Shown one piece after another: positions 63,959 to 64,000 of a stretch of 64,000 nucleotides of DNA; within the stretch, counting starts at the first letter, position 1, and each line of letters begins with the position of its first letter. Made by a program: the position numbers and the translations under genes. This stretch comes from Nitrospirota bacterium. Its GTDB lineage: Bacteria > Nitrospinota_A > UBA7883. A model generated the notes under the pieces. It was not told the DNA's origin, did no database searches, and worked only from the letters and a program-made list of their open reading frames with translations. Where the stretch lies: NCBI GenBank assembly GCA_024275315.1, contig JAJRZK010000017.1, forward strand, positions 1 through 64,000, written 5' to 3'.

Positions 63959-64000
63959 ATGACTGATATATTGAACGCGGTTTTGACTGTCGCCCTGGCG
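63959..64000 (+). CDS. start of an unidentified gene, cut by window edge
   Basis: An ATG at 63959 opens MTDILNAVLTVALA, 14 codons to the window end, with a hydrophobic look as of a membrane protein N-terminus. A promoter lies upstream. Too short to assign. Confidence 0.35.
   Translation, partial: MTDILNAVLTVALA

Overview
The window reads as a chromosomal segment of a motile Gram-negative bacterium with about 50-55% GC by eye. LPS heptose genes, a TolC-type outer-membrane channel, lipoproteins and a flagellin-type Maf glycosyltransferase support this. A futalosine-type menaquinone branch (mqnE, mqnA and a UbiA-like prenyltransferase), a PPi-type phosphofructokinase, FeoB, a VKOR-DsbA fusion and a likely selenocysteine peroxiredoxin point to an anaerobic or redox-flexible organism outside the classical enterics, for example Nitrospinota, Nitrospirota or Desulfobacterota. 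No 16S gene is present, so the phylum is inference. Most of the window is dense core genome. I see no CRISPR array, transposase, integrase or prophage.

Layout: 1-4392 (minus) holds envelope and flagellum glycosylation genes: Maf, a GT4 glycosyltransferase, a PilZ protein, a PAP2-GmhB fusion and a heptosyltransferase. Then come pyrE and a divergent feoB, a tRNA trio (Lys-Glu-Phe), a secreted protein, a small lipoprotein and PPi-PFK (to 10.6 kb). DUF72, tatC and pyrF follow, then a minus-strand module of two DUF1538 membrane proteins, a PII-like protein and an HMA metallochaperone (13.6-15.65 kb). Next are a sodium:solute symporter, an orphan ABC ATPase, Hsp20, and a TPR-aroQ-pepP operon.

21.2-31.0 kb is a chemosensory operon: cheA1, response regulator, cheW, cheR, response regulator, cheA2, an Hpt-CheW fusion, cheB and PilZ. 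It has no receptor gene. Both CheA proteins carry, between P1 and the dimerization domain, a tandem motif resembling the c-di-GMP-binding MshEN motif. CheA1 also has a duplicated N-terminal helical domain.

31.1-43.4 kb contains coaD, an aminotransferase, a Bcp-type peroxiredoxin with an in-frame TGA exactly at the peroxidatic Cys position plus a bSECIS-like hairpin, an extended IF-1, a STAS protein, glnB, tRNA-Arg, prmA, PRC barrel, VKOR-DsbA, uvrD, ubiA, radC, mqnE and mqnA. 43.6-47.4 kb is the lysine/diaminopimelate cluster lysA-dapF-dapA-dapB. 47.5-57.2 kb holds stress and repair genes (OsmC, Pcm, Nfo, AhpC), small unknown proteins, a cNMP-fold protein, a sensor kinase and an unusual IF-2-N-domain membrane protein. 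57.6-63.7 kb is a complete TetR-TolC-MFP-RND efflux operon. A new gene begins at the right edge.

The most notable signals are the Cys-free selenocysteine peroxiredoxin, the MshEN-like insertions in both CheA kinases, the DUF1538/PII-like/HMA module, the PAP2-GmhB fusion and the IF2N-transmembrane protein.
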